From NCBI GenBank assembly GCA_002297965.1, contig DBLF01000123.1:3493-67492 (forward strand): DNA of 64,000 nt, read 5' to 3'. The first letter of the stretch is position 1. Every line of letters starts with the position of its first letter. Below, in pieces: positions 17,582 through 27,360 of the stretch. Below the pieces are notes generated by a model. That model was given only the letters and a program-made list of their open reading frames with translations, was not told the origin of the DNA and did no database searches. This DNA comes from Candidatus Segatella papionis. Lineage in GTDB: Bacteria > Bacteroidota > Bacteroidia > Bacteroidales > Bacteroidaceae. The translations under genes and the position numbers were made by a program.

Positions 17582-17628
17582 ACAAATCAGCCACGAAACG
17601 CTTTTTTGCGCGTTCGTGGCTGATTTGT
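17582..17628 (-). terminator. Hairpin AATCAGCCACGAA, copy 2 (GH67 terminator)
   Basis: ACAAATCAGCCACGAA pairs with TTCGTGGCTGATTTGT. It begins 4 bases beyond the GH67 stop and probably terminates that gene. It duplicates 17471-17512. Confidence 0.75.
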
Positions 17629-17632
17629 CTTT

Positions 17633-19636
17633 TTATTTGATTTCCATCTTCGAGAAGGTCTGGAAATATTTCAGGCAAACGTCTCTCCACTCCTTCGCAT
17701 TTTCGAGCTGCACATTGAGGAGCGAGTCGGTATGCGCCCATTCTTGCTCGTGTCCCTTCATATAGGGCTTCGCTGAGGTGTGCCAGAAGTCACGATATAC
17801 TTCTACCATAGATACACCCATGTTGTAGCGCATGCAAAGCTCCTGCCAGAGGGTGCTGCCCGATTTCATCTTGTGGTTCCATGCCACATGGTGGAACCAA
17901 AGGAGGTATTCCTCGGGGCAAGTGTCGATGTTGTCGTAGAGGCTACGATAAGGCTCGGGATACTGGCCTACGGCATTCGTGCCCTTGCTGCTGCGGTCGA
18001 AACCGATGCCCTGGGTGTCTGCCTTGTGGTAATACACAGGGCACCATTCCAAAGGGTAGCTGGCGATGAAACCATCTGGTTCCGGACCATAGTGATGGTC
18101 GAACTTGAAGATGTGGTGCAAACCTAGCGGCATCATATAGTTGACGCAAGCCTCTCGCGAGGTGAGCATCATCATCTCTACGGGTTTCGTAAACTTCTCG
18201 TCGTCGCATCCATAGGTCTGCACGAGCCATTCGTGGGCAATCTCTTCGGCGCTAAGCGAAGGATTCCACGCTAGGCGACCGAAAGCGTACCAGTTGGCTT
18301 GCGAGAAAGGATGACCGCACCAGTTGGCATCGTCGCCGATGTTTGCCACTCCGGCGATGCCCTTCAGCTTCTTCGGGCTTACGAAATCGAAGAACTCTTT
18401 CCACATCGGGGCGAGATAGGTGAGGTGCTTGCTCTGCCCCAGGTATTCCTGGGTAATCTGTAGCTCTGCCATCTGCGGGGTCTGCTTGATGTTGTCGAAG
18501 ATTGGGGCGTATGGCTCACGTGGCTGGAAGTCGAGTGGACCGTTCTTGGATTGCAGGATGACATTGTCGTGGAACTTGCCGTCCATGTCCTTGAACTCGC
18601 TCACAGCCTGTTTCACTCGGTCTTCTCCCTTGTGGTTGGCTCCATATACGAAGCTGCGCCACATCACGATGCCGCCGTATGGTTTTAGGGCATCTGCCAG
18701 CATGTTGGCTCCGTCGGCGTGGGTGCGATGGTAGTCGCCCGGTCCTGGTTGCCCCTCTGAGTTGGCTTTTACAAGGAAACCGCCGAAGTCGGGAATTGCC
18801 GCATAGATTTCCTTGGCTTTCTTCTGCCACCACTGTTGCACCTTCTTGTCGAGCGGGTCGGCGGTCTTGGTGTAGCCGAGTGCCATCGGCGATGCGAAGT
18901 TGATGCTGAGATAGACTCGTATGCCGTAAGGGCGGAGGATGTTGGCGATGACTTTCACCTTATTAATATATTCGGCTGTCATCATCTTGGGGGATGCGTT
19001 CACATTGTTGAGCACGCTACCATTGATTCCCAGCGATGCGTTGGCACGAGCATAGGCGATAAGGCGGTCGTGGAGGCTCTTGCTGATGCTTTTTGCCTTT
19101 CCGCTCTTGTCGAGTTTGATTTCTTCCCACTTGAAGATGCTCTTGCCTGCATAGCCACGTTCGATGCTGCCATCGAGGTTGTCCCAATGGTTCAAGATGC
19201 GCAAGCCCACTTGTGGCTGCTCGGTCTCGTCGATGGTCTTTCCGAAGTTCTGCTGTTTGCCGCTGCCCGTGTTGTAGGCATCGGTGTCTTGCAGGCGAAT
19301 CAGCTCGTAGGCACCATAGAGCAGTCCGATAGGGGAGCTGGCTGTGATGGTTGCTTCATACTCAATGTTGTCGCCTTGGTGGGCAGGACGGGCATAGACT
19401 TGGTAGCCTTCGCCGAGGTTGAGGCTTTTGTCTATTTTCAGTTCCACTTGCTTTCCGCGCCAATGATTTTCTAGCTCTTGGCGAGCGATTCTCACGGTGG
19501 CGTTGTCGTCGGCGGTAGTTGAAACTTGGCAGGATTTGGCGTAAGCCTTGCCCAACCAAAGTGCCGAACCATCGGCTTGTGCCATGGCTTGCAGCGAGGC
19601 AAGCATCAGGCATAATGCAATCAAGTATTTCTTCAT
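17633..19636 (-). CDS. Alpha-glucuronidase, GH67
   Basis: This 667-residue enzyme has a signal peptide (cut near AMAQ, residue 20). The GH67 barrel shows likely catalytic residues Glu294 (KANSEGQPGPG), Asp369 (NGPLDFQPREP) and Glu397 (ITQEYLGQ), which align with the acid and paired bases known in GH67. It removes 4-O-methyl-glucuronic acid from the non-reducing end of xylo-oligosaccharides, probably in the periplasm. It is divergent from the esterase-symporter-GH10-GH43 set and completes a glucuronoxylan degradation unit comparable to that described in Prevotella bryantii. Length is normal for the family. Confidence 0.95.
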   Translation of the reverse strand: MKKYLIALCLMLASLQAMAQADGSALWLGKAYAKSCQVSTTADDNATVRIARQELENHWRGKQVELKIDKSLNLGEGYQVYARPAHQGDNIEYEATITASSPIGLLYGAYELIRLQDTDAYNTGSGKQQNFGKTIDETEQPQVGLRILNHWDNLDGSIERGYAGKSIFKWEEIKLDKSGKAKSISKSLHDRLIAYARANASLGINGSVLNNVNASPKMMTAEYINKVKVIANILRPYGIRVYLSINFASPMALGYTKTADPLDKKVQQWWQKKAKEIYAAIPDFGGFLVKANSEGQPGPGDYHRTHADGANMLADALKPYGGIVMWRSFVYGANHKGEDRVKQAVSEFKDMDGKFHDNVILQSKNGPLDFQPREPYAPIFDNIKQTPQMAELQITQEYLGQSKHLTYLAPMWKEFFDFVSPKKLKGIAGVANIGDDANWCGHPFSQANWYAFGRLAWNPSLSAEEIAHEWLVQTYGCDDEKFTKPVEMMMLTSREACVNYMMPLGLHHIFKFDHHYGPEPDGFIASYPLEWCPVYYHKADTQGIGFDRSSKGTNAVGQYPEPYRSLYDNIDTCPEEYLLWFHHVAWNHKMKSGSTLWQELCMRYNMGVSMVEVYRDFWHTSAKPYMKGHEQEWAHTDSLLNVQLENAKEWRDVCLKYFQTFSKMEIK

Positions 19637-19990
19637 AAGAGTAGTTTATTGTTATTATTTGTAGTTATTTGTTGCTTGTCTAATATGTAAGTTGTTATGT
19701 CTGCAAAAGTAATAAAAAACGATGAAATCAGCAAATATTGGTGTAACAATATGTTTCGTTTCCTTTGGTTTGTCTGTCTATTTTCTTTTCTTTTTGCCGG
19801 ATGAAACATAGGCGAAAGTTCTTGTTACTTTTGGAGTACTTGGGTTTCAATAGTTTTTAGTAAATTTGCATCGTCAAACAACTGATGACATCTAAAGACA
19901 ACGTAACATATAATAACGTAACATATAACTAAGTGAATAACAATAATGACTAAGCAAACGACTATAAAGAATAAGCAAATGCATAGAATA
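19637..19990. promoter_or_regulatory. Divergent promoter region of the xylan genes
   Basis: TACTTTTGC on the minus strand (19703-19711) serves the GH67 gene and TAAATTTGC on the plus strand (19861-19869) serves the esterase-led operon. The ~150 bases between them would be the natural place for a xylan-responsive regulator, but I see no clear palindrome and no regulator gene nearby. Confidence 0.55.
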
Positions 19991-21193
19991 ATGATGAAAC
20001 AATCCATCAGAATCTTTTCGTTGGCTCTTGCCCTCGCCACATCTAGTATGACAGCCTTTGCGCAGAATGTGTGGAAAGGCACATGGGCTACTGCAGTGGA
20101 ATGGACAGGAAAGGGCGACATGCCTAAGGAAAGCTTGAGCAACCGCTCGTGCCGGCAAGTGGTACACGTCTCTTTAGGAGGCAAGGAACTCCGCTTGAAA
20201 CTCAGCAACGAGCAGAGCAAGCAGCCTGTGGAAATCAAGTCGGTTTATGTGGCAGACACGGATGGCGACTGCAATTGGTTCGTGAATGGTAAAACCGTCA
20301 AATACCTGAGCTTTGGTGGAAAGAAGAATGTAACTATCCAACCGGGTAAGGCTATCTATTCCGATGCCTTGAAGTATGCTTTGAAGGCAGGACAACGATT
20401 GAGCATTACCATCGATTATGGCAAGCAGACTCCTGAGAACGCAACTTCCCATCGTGGCTCTCGCACCACCTCTTATATTGTGAATGGTTTGAGAAAAACT
20501 GCCAAACCGATGGACAAGTCTTTTGATGATGGAGAGAAGGTGGATCATTGGTACAACCTGTCTGCCATCGAAGTGAAGACCGAACAGACGACTCCTGTGG
20601 TGGCAGTCCTCGGTAATTCCATCACCGATGGTCGTGGTAGTACAACCAATATGCAGAACCGCTGGACTGATTTCCTATCGGATGCTCTTAACGCCGAAAA
20701 ACCATACGGTGTGCTGAATCTAGGCATCGGTGGCAACTGCGTGGTAGAGGGAGGTCTGAGCGAACCTGCCATGAAACGTTTTGACAGAGACATCCTCGGA
20801 CAGGCAGGTGTGGATAAGCTGATTATCTTCGAGGGAACCAACGACATCGGTTGCTCCAGCAAAAACTACGAGCATGTGGCTGATACGCTGATAGCTTGCT
20901 ACAAGGTGCTTGTTGACAAGGCGAAGGCGAAAGGAATCAAGGTGTATGGCGCCACCATCACCCCAACCAAGGGCAACGGTTGGTATTCCTTCTGGCATGA
21001 GGCAATCCGCCAGACCGTGAACGAGTGGATCAGAAAGAGTGGATACTTCGACGAGGTTATCGACTTCGATGAGCTGGCTCGTGACCCTCAAGACCCACAG
21101 CGTTTGAAGAAAGAATATTCCGACGACTGGCTCCACCTTAACCCAAAGGGCTATGAGGCAATGGGCAAGTTTGCCGCAGAAAAACTGAAATAA
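19991..21193 (+). CDS. Secreted SGNH/GDSL hydrolase, probable xylan acetylesterase
   Basis: The protein has a signal peptide ending near AFAQ and the SGNH blocks: GNSITDG (Ser about residue 210), the GIGGN block, GTNDIG, and DWLHLNPKGY with the catalytic Asp and His. A beta-rich N-terminal domain of ~190 residues precedes the catalytic part. Its place at the head of the xylan operon suggests removal of acetyl groups from xylo-oligosaccharides. I chose the ATG at 19991 because it gives a normal signal peptide; an in-frame ATG at 19946 would add 15 residues. The symporter gene follows 13 bases after its stop. Confidence 0.85.
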   Translation: MMKQSIRIFSLALALATSSMTAFAQNVWKGTWATAVEWTGKGDMPKESLSNRSCRQVVHVSLGGKELRLKLSNEQSKQPVEIKSVYVADTDGDCNWFVNGKTVKYLSFGGKKNVTIQPGKAIYSDALKYALKAGQRLSITIDYGKQTPENATSHRGSRTTSYIVNGLRKTAKPMDKSFDDGEKVDHWYNLSAIEVKTEQTTPVVAVLGNSITDGRGSTTNMQNRWTDFLSDALNAEKPYGVLNLGIGGNCVVEGGLSEPAMKRFDRDILGQAGVDKLIIFEGTNDIGCSSKNYEHVADTLIACYKVLVDKAKAKGIKVYGATITPTKGNGWYSFWHEAIRQTVNEWIRKSGYFDEVIDFDELARDPQDPQRLKKEYSDDWLHLNPKGYEAMGKFAAEKLK

Positions 21194-21206
21194 AAAATAA
21201 AGAAAT

Positions 21207-22610
21207 ATGGAACAGACTTCACAGGAATCCAAGGGATTCTACAAACTAAGTTGGCTACAACGCATTGGATTTGGCTCTGGTGACTTGGCGCAAAACCTTA
21301 TCTTCCAGACCACATGTATGTACTTGTTGTTCTTCTACACCGACATCTATGGACTTGATGCCGTCGATGTATCCGTGATGTTCACGGTGGGAAACATCGC
21401 AAATGTAATTTGGGACCCTATCGTGGGTGCCCTTATCGACAAGCACAACCCAAAGTTGGGTAAGTATCGCTCTTACCTTGTCTTCGTGGGCATTCCACTT
21501 TCGGGATTTGCCATCTTGTGCTTCTGGAATGGCTTTGCGCCGTCATTGCTTTATGCGTACATTACTTATATAGCGATGACGTTGCTCTATACCTTTATCA
21601 ATGTGCCATACGGTGCCTTGAACTCATCGCTTACTCGTGACACCGACGAAATCACCGTCTTGACATCCGTGCGTATGTTCATGGCAAACTGCGGCGGATT
21701 GGCTGTGGGTTCAGGTCTGCCTTTGCTCATAGCTTACTTTACCGACCAGAAGGCTGATGGCCTGCCTAAAGACCCTGTGGCTTGGTTCACCACCATGACC
21801 ATTTATGCAGTGGTGGGCTTGGCATTGCTTCTCTTCTGTTTCTCTCAGTGCAAGGAGCGTGTCGTGATGAATGCCGAGGAGAGTGCCAATGTGAAGATTA
21901 GTGACCTCTGGATGGAGTTCTTCCATAACCGTCCTTTGCGTATCATCGCCTTCTTCTTTATCACCGCCTTCGCCATGATGTCTATTGGTAATGCGGCAGG
22001 TGCTTACTTTATGAATAGCAATATGCATGGTACTTCCGAGCAGTTGTCCATCTTCATGGGCTTGGGCTCGGCACCTTCGTTCATCTTTATGCCATTGGTG
22101 CCAATGATCAAGCGTGCCATCGGCAAGAAGAATATGTTCTACGTGTTCCTGGGCATTGCCATCGTGGGTATGGCTTTCCTCTACTTCGTGGCTAAGATGG
22201 ACGAGCCAAGCATGACGCTTGTCTATATCGCCCAGTTTGTGAAGTCAACGGGTGTCATCGTGGCAACTGGTTATATGTGGGCATTGGTTCCAGAGGTCAT
22301 CTCTTATGGTGAGTACAAGAGCGGCAAGCGCATCGCAGGTATCGTGAATGCCTTGACAGGTATCTTCTTCAAGGCAGGTATGACCTTGGGTAGCGTGGTG
22401 GCTCCTGCCATCCTTGCTTACGTGGCTTATAACCCTAAGAGTGTGGAGCAGACTCCATTTGCCCAGGAGGGTATCCTTTGGTTGGTATGTGTCATCCCGG
22501 CAGCCTTGTTGCTGCTTGCGATGTTCATCATCTCGAAGTATGAGCTTACCGATGAGGTCATCGACGACATCAACCAGAAGATTGAGGCTCGTCATAAGGC
22601 TGAGGCTTAG
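21207..22610 (+). CDS. GPH-family sugar:cation symporter (xyloside transporter)
   Basis: This 467-residue membrane protein has about 12 transmembrane segments. The early FGSGDLAQNLIFQ and IWDPIVGALIDK segments are characteristic of glycoside-pentoside-hexuronide:cation symporters. It sits between the esterase and GH10 genes in the operon, equivalent to XynD of the P. bryantii xylan cluster. It should carry xylobiose or xylo-oligosaccharides across the inner membrane for the cytoplasmic GH43 enzyme. The last ~20 residues form a charged cytoplasmic tail (DDINQKIEARHKAEA). Confidence 0.9.
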   Translation: MEQTSQESKGFYKLSWLQRIGFGSGDLAQNLIFQTTCMYLLFFYTDIYGLDAVDVSVMFTVGNIANVIWDPIVGALIDKHNPKLGKYRSYLVFVGIPLSGFAILCFWNGFAPSLLYAYITYIAMTLLYTFINVPYGALNSSLTRDTDEITVLTSVRMFMANCGGLAVGSGLPLLIAYFTDQKADGLPKDPVAWFTTMTIYAVVGLALLLFCFSQCKERVVMNAEESANVKISDLWMEFFHNRPLRIIAFFFITAFAMMSIGNAAGAYFMNSNMHGTSEQLSIFMGLGSAPSFIFMPLVPMIKRAIGKKNMFYVFLGIAIVGMAFLYFVAKMDEPSMTLVYIAQFVKSTGVIVATGYMWALVPEVISYGEYKSGKRIAGIVNALTGIFFKAGMTLGSVVAPAILAYVAYNPKSVEQTPFAQEGILWLVCVIPAALLLLAMFIISKYELTDEVIDDINQKIEARHKAEA

Positions 22611-22715
22611 ATAAATGATGGGTTCCATTTGAAACTGAAGTTTCAAATGGAAAATATCGGAAATTGCAAATTATAAATATTAGACAGAAATTAAGATTAG
22701 AATAATTGAATTGAT

Positions 22716-23837
22716 ATGAAGAAGATAACGACTTTGGCTTTGGGCTTGATGCTCGCTTCAGCCGCTTTCGCACAGAAAGGAAACAAGGCTCCTATCCCTA
22801 CTTTCCAGGAGACGATGGGAAAGTACTTCTTGGTGGGGGCTGCCGTCAATACAAGTTTGGCTGACGGAAGCGACCCTGCTGCCGAGGCTGTGGTGAAGAG
22901 CCAATTCAACCAGGTTGTGGCGGAGAACTGTATGAAGGGTGAGGTGAATCATCCAGAGGTAAACCGCTTCGACTTTACCGATGGCGACAAGCTCGCCGAC
23001 TGGGCAGAGAAGAACGGCAAGACCTTGATTGGTCACTGCCTCGTGTGGCATTCCCAACCACCTAAGTGGATGTTTACCGACAGCAAGGGCAACTTGGTGA
23101 GCCGTGAGGTGCTCATCGGTCGTATGTACAATCACATCATGACCGTGGTTACCCACTACAAAGGTAAAGTGAAAGGTTGGGATGTCGTAAACGAGGCTAT
23201 CGAGGACGATGGAAGTTATCGCCAGTCTTTGTATTATAAGATTATAGGTCCTGAATACATTGAACTGGCATTCCAGTTTGCCCATGAGGCAGACCCAAAT
23301 GTAGAACTCTATATCAACGACTATTCGATGGCGAAACCTGCCAAGCGTGAAGCTTATTGCAAGATTCTTCGCAACTTGAAGGCAAAGGGACTACGCATCG
23401 ATGCTATCGGTATGCAGAGCCATAATGGCTTCGACTATCCTGATTATACCGAGTATGAGAAGAGCATTGAGGCTTTCGCCGCTGAGGGTGTCAAGGTGAT
23501 GATGACCGAGTTGGATGTGAACATGTTGCCTAACCCAGAGGGCTTTGGTGGTGCGGAAATCAGCCAGAAGTTTGAACTTCAGAAGAAGTACAATCCATAC
23601 GTGAATGGTCTTGACAAGAAGGGACAGAAGCTTTTCAACCAGCGTTACCTCGACCTCTTCAAGATTATCGAGCGTCACAAGGATGTCATCAGCCGTGTTA
23701 CTTTCTGGGGTGTCAACGATGGTCAGTCTTGGCTCAATGGCTGGCCTATCCCAGGCAGAACCAATTATCCACTGCTCATCGATCGCAACAACGAGGTGAA
23801 GCCAGTGGTAAAGGATATTGTGAAGCTCTTTGAGTAA
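22716..23837 (+). CDS. xynA: Endo-1,4-beta-xylanase, GH10
   Basis: The 373-residue GH10 enzyme has a signal peptide (AAFAQ, residue 20), acid/base Glu160 in WDVVNEAI and nucleophile Glu265 in MTELDVN. It has no carbohydrate-binding module, and the single-domain length is normal. It cleaves xylan or long xylo-oligosaccharides, probably in the periplasm, ahead of the symporter and GH43. The gene order transporter-GH10-GH43 matches xynD-xynA-xynB of P. bryantii, which is why I use the symbol. Confidence 0.93.
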   Translation: MKKITTLALGLMLASAAFAQKGNKAPIPTFQETMGKYFLVGAAVNTSLADGSDPAAEAVVKSQFNQVVAENCMKGEVNHPEVNRFDFTDGDKLADWAEKNGKTLIGHCLVWHSQPPKWMFTDSKGNLVSREVLIGRMYNHIMTVVTHYKGKVKGWDVVNEAIEDDGSYRQSLYYKIIGPEYIELAFQFAHEADPNVELYINDYSMAKPAKREAYCKILRNLKAKGLRIDAIGMQSHNGFDYPDYTEYEKSIEAFAAEGVKVMMTELDVNMLPNPEGFGGAEISQKFELQKKYNPYVNGLDKKGQKLFNQRYLDLFKIIERHKDVISRVTFWGVNDGQSWLNGWPIPGRTNYPLLIDRNNEVKPVVKDIVKLFE

Positions 23838-23912
23838 GTTAGAAGTTAGGGGTTAGAAGTTTTTATTTCTTCTCTTCACTTATAATAGAAAAGGTATATA
23901 AATAAAAATAAT

Positions 23913-24875
23913 ATGAAAGCAAGATATTTGTTCCCAAAGGATTATATGGCAGACCCATCTGCCAATGTGTTTAACGGTCGCTTGTACGTCTATCCATCCC
24001 ATGACTGGGACAGTGGCGAGAGCTTCGATGATGATGGTGGCCACTTCCAGATGAAGGACTATCACGTGCTCTCGATGGATGACGTGATGAATGGCGAGGT
24101 GACCGACCATGGTGTGATACTCGATGTGAAAGATGTGCCATGGGCAGAAAAGCAAATGTGGGACAACGATGTGGTTGAGAAGGATGGCAAGTATTATCTC
24201 ATCTTCTCGGCAAAGGATTACAATGGCGTGTTCCATCTCGGTGTGGCAGTAGCCGACAAGCCGGAAGGACCATTCGTTCCTAATGCCGACCCTATCCGCA
24301 AGTCGTACAGCATCGACCCTTGCGTGTTCAAGGATGATGATGGCAAGATTTATTGCTACTTCGGTGGCATCTGGGGTGGTCAGCTCCAGTGGTACAAGGA
24401 CAACAAGGCGCTCAAGGACGAGCACCTACCAGAAGGCAAGGAGAATCCGCTGCCATCACGGGTAGCAATGATGACCGATGACGTGCAACAGTTTGCCGAG
24501 ATGCCAAAGCCTGTGGTTATCGTTGACGAGGAGGGCAAGGTATTGCCAGCCGATGATCCACATCGCTTCTTCGAGGCAAGTTGGATGCACAAGTATAAGG
24601 GCAAGTATTACTTCAGTTACTCTACGGGCGACACCCATTATCTCTGCTATGCGGTAGGCGATAATCCTTACGGACCATTCACTTACAAGGGTGTTATCTT
24701 GGAACCTGTGGTAGGCTGGACCACCCATCATAGTATCTGTGAGTACAAGGGACAGTGGTATCTGTTCCATCACGACTGCGTGCCTTCCAACGATACCACG
24801 TGGCTTCGTAGCTTGAAGGTGGCTCCTCTCTTCTATGATGAGGAAGGCAACATCCTGCCTGTAAAGACAAACTAG
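23913..24875 (+). CDS. xynB: GH43 beta-xylosidase/arabinofuranosidase, cytoplasmic
   Basis: This 320-residue five-bladed propeller enzyme has no signal peptide. Catalytic residues are Asp14 (ADPSANVF), Asp135 (SIDPCVF) and Glu221 (FFEASWM), in the normal GH43 order and spacing. It should release xylose (or arabinose) from short oligosaccharides after import by the adjacent symporter. It is the last gene of the xylan operon; a terminator follows at 24928. Confidence 0.92.
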   Translation: MKARYLFPKDYMADPSANVFNGRLYVYPSHDWDSGESFDDDGGHFQMKDYHVLSMDDVMNGEVTDHGVILDVKDVPWAEKQMWDNDVVEKDGKYYLIFSAKDYNGVFHLGVAVADKPEGPFVPNADPIRKSYSIDPCVFKDDDGKIYCYFGGIWGGQLQWYKDNKALKDEHLPEGKENPLPSRVAMMTDDVQQFAEMPKPVVIVDEEGKVLPADDPHRFFEASWMHKYKGKYYFSYSTGDTHYLCYAVGDNPYGPFTYKGVILEPVVGWTTHHSICEYKGQWYLFHHDCVPSNDTTWLRSLKVAPLFYDEEGNILPVKTN

Positions 24876-24927
24876 ATTTTTAAGTTTTGATGAATAGTTG
24901 ATACATGAGTTAATGTTAGTTTAGACC

Positions 24928-24959
24928 AAGCAGCATCTTCGCGAAGGAGGTGCTGCTTT
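24928..24959 (+). terminator. Terminator of the xylan operon
   Basis: AAGCAGCATC pairs with GGTGCTGCTT (one G:T) and is followed by a T-rich stretch, 52 bases after the GH43 stop. Confidence 0.8.
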
Positions 24960-25078
24960 CATTTTTACTTTTCTATTTTACTTCGAGAAGAAGGTTTGGC
25001 TTCTCTTATCTTTTGCTAGATTTATGTTATATTTAAGTTATTTCCGTCAAATTAAAAGGAAAATAGGATATTTTTGTG

Positions 25079-25087
25079 TACCTTTGC
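25079..25087 (+). promoter_or_regulatory. -7 box of the ABC exporter operon
   Basis: TACCTTTGC, 37 bases upstream of the permease start. Confidence 0.5.
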
Positions 25088-25124
25088 AGCAAATAAACCA
25101 ATTTAAAAGTAAAACGAATAGTTT

Positions 25125-26525
25125 ATGCTGAAATTACTTATCAAACTGTGGTGGCTCCAGCAGCGCCGCAACTTCCACAAGCGAGATGCCTTCGTAGCTT
25201 GCTACCTCCTCTTTCTCTATGCGGTGATGGGAGTGAGCTTCTTCCATGGCTTTACCGAGAGTGGGGGAAAACTGGAAGGCGAGGATTTGCCGGCCACCCT
25301 TGGAGCGGGCATTGCCATCGGTATGCTCATCCCCGACATTATCATGAAGATGGTGATGAAGCGCGACATTACGGCGATGGACGACTATGTAAAGTCTCGC
25401 CCTATCCCCGAACGTATCTGGAACCGTTTTCTCCTTACCACGAATTTGGTGAGTTTTTGGAACTATGTGTTGCCTGTGCTGATGCTGCCTGTGTTTATCT
25501 ATTTGCTTCCGGCAGGTCAGGTGGTGGTTAGTTTCTTCTTGTTCTTGGCGTTCTCTCTCATCGATGGTATCTACATCACCTGCTATCGCAAGGCAACCGA
25601 ATGGATGCTCAAGTGGCCTTTGGTGCTGGGCTGGATGGGTATGTTTGCCGTGTTGATAGGCTATATGTTCATCGCCTCGCTCTTCCCGACATGGATGGTG
25701 TGGATAGGATTGTTCTTCTTGGCAGGGGCTGTGCTTGCTGGTCTTGTGGTCTATCTTTACAATCTGAAGATATACAATGAGCAGAAGCGCAAGGTCTCCA
25801 AGTTCCGTGGCTTCAACCATATCAGTCTCTTTAGTTTGCAATATATCGGTACGATGAGGGCGAAGCGCATCCGCAATATGGTGATACTTATCAGTGCCAT
25901 TTTCCTGTTTGATGCTTATATGTTTGCCTTGCTTCCTTCGGAGGCCTCAAGCGAAATGGGTGGAAAGGATGCGATGGTAACCTTGTATGTGGTTGGTGCG
26001 ATACTCCTGCCATCGGTGGTCTTGTCGCAATGGACTTTCGGCGTGGAGGCAAACTTCTTTCAGGGATTGATGACGAAACCGATAAAGATAGGACAGATGC
26101 TGACAAACTGTTTCTATTTCAATGTGTTGGTGAGTGCCGTGGCATTGTTGTTGACCCTTCCGTTTTTGTTCTTGGATGCAGGAGTCGGAATCGTCGTGCT
26201 CATCTCTGGTTTCTGCTTGGCGGTGTTTGTCAATCTCTTCAATCTGCCTACGTGCCTTTTCTCCTCTCGTTTGGAGATATTCAGTTCCTCAATGTTCAGC
26301 ATGCAGGGAGCCAACATGAAAATCAACCTCTTTGGTATCGCCTTCTTGGTTCCGCTGGGTGGGGTAACAGTCATCTATTATTTCTTCGGCGAGCTGGCAT
26401 GGTGCATCTCTTGTGTGGCAATGGCGCTCGTGGCAGTGCTTATCCACAAATGGTTTATCGGCAAGATAGCTGCCATGTTCTATAAGAATAGGTATAAGCG
26501 AATGGAGAAGTTTATGGAAAACTAG
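25125..26525 (+). CDS. ABC transporter permease-like membrane protein (DUF5687 type)
   Basis: This 466-residue protein has roughly 10-12 membrane segments and no enzymatic motif. It begins with a basic cytosolic stretch (KLWWLQQRRNFHKRD) followed by the first membrane helix, as in the DUF5687 permeases of Bacteroidota. The ABC ATPase gene follows 55 bases later, which supports the assignment as its membrane partner. The substrate is unknown. It lies close to the peptide cluster but behind its own promoter and on the far side of the two-component genes, so a role there is only possible. Confidence 0.75.
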   Translation: MLKLLIKLWWLQQRRNFHKRDAFVACYLLFLYAVMGVSFFHGFTESGGKLEGEDLPATLGAGIAIGMLIPDIIMKMVMKRDITAMDDYVKSRPIPERIWNRFLLTTNLVSFWNYVLPVLMLPVFIYLLPAGQVVVSFFLFLAFSLIDGIYITCYRKATEWMLKWPLVLGWMGMFAVLIGYMFIASLFPTWMVWIGLFFLAGAVLAGLVVYLYNLKIYNEQKRKVSKFRGFNHISLFSLQYIGTMRAKRIRNMVILISAIFLFDAYMFALLPSEASSEMGGKDAMVTLYVVGAILLPSVVLSQWTFGVEANFFQGLMTKPIKIGQMLTNCFYFNVLVSAVALLLTLPFLFLDAGVGIVVLISGFCLAVFVNLFNLPTCLFSSRLEIFSSSMFSMQGANMKINLFGIAFLVPLGGVTVIYYFFGELAWCISCVAMALVAVLIHKWFIGKIAAMFYKNRYKRMEKFMEN

Positions 26526-26580
26526 CTTGCTATTGAATGCGTAAGCCCAATTTAACATTTAACATTTAACATAGAAAAAG

Positions 26581-27288
26581 ATGATTACGATACAGAATCT
26601 CAAGAAGATATACAATGGCAATACCGTCCTCGACATCGAGCACTTGGGTATTGCTCATGGTGAGTTGATAGGACTCGTTGGCAACAATGGAGCGGGCAAG
26701 ACCACCTTGCTCCGCCTCATCCTCGACCTCATACAGGCAGATGAAGGCTTTGTGGAGAGCGACGGGCTGAAGGTGAATGAGAGTGAGGTTTGGAAGGAAT
26801 ACACCGGCAGTTACATCGACGGCAGATTCCTCATCGACTTCCTCACCCCAGAGGAATACTTCGATTTCATCGCCAGTGTCTATCATATAGACGATGAGAC
26901 CTTGAAGGAGCGTTTGGCACAGTTCGAGGGCTTCATGCACGATGAAATCATGGGTACGAAGAAGTATCTCCGTGACTTCTCACAGGGCAATCGCCAAAAG
27001 GTGGGCATCATCGGGGCGATGATTATCCAGCCGAAGGTGCTGCTGTTGGATGAGCCGTTCAACTATCTCGACCCATCCTCGCAGATGACCATCGCCCATA
27101 TGATTCAGCGCATCTGCAAGGAGCAGGGCACTACGGTCATCATCTCCAGCCATAACCTCAACTTCGTAGCCGACATTTCCTCTCGCATCCTCTTGCTGGA
27201 GAAGGGCAAGCTGGTGAGGGACTTGCAGAATACGGATGGTGCCGCCATCGCCGAGCTGAATGAATACTTCGGGATTCAGGCAGAATGA
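26581..27288 (+). CDS. ABC transporter ATP-binding protein
   Basis: The 235-residue ATPase has Walker A GNNGAGKTT, a signature-like FSQGNRQKVG, Walker B VLLLDEPFNYLDP and a switch His in IISSHNLNF. The family is the single-domain, ABC-2-type exporter ATPase. It pairs with the upstream permease. It converges on the response-regulator gene, whose 3' end overlaps a small inverted repeat (27343-27376). Confidence 0.9.
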   Translation: MITIQNLKKIYNGNTVLDIEHLGIAHGELIGLVGNNGAGKTTLLRLILDLIQADEGFVESDGLKVNESEVWKEYTGSYIDGRFLIDFLTPEEYFDFIASVYHIDDETLKERLAQFEGFMHDEIMGTKKYLRDFSQGNRQKVGIIGAMIIQPKVLLLDEPFNYLDPSSQMTIAHMIQRICKEQGTTVIISSHNLNFVADISSRILLLEKGKLVRDLQNTDGAAIAELNEYFGIQAE

Positions 27289-27360
27289 GAAGTATCAGCA
27301 CAGATCGAAGAAAAGGTAAACTTGGGGTAAACCTGTTATGGGGAAGATATGGATATACTA

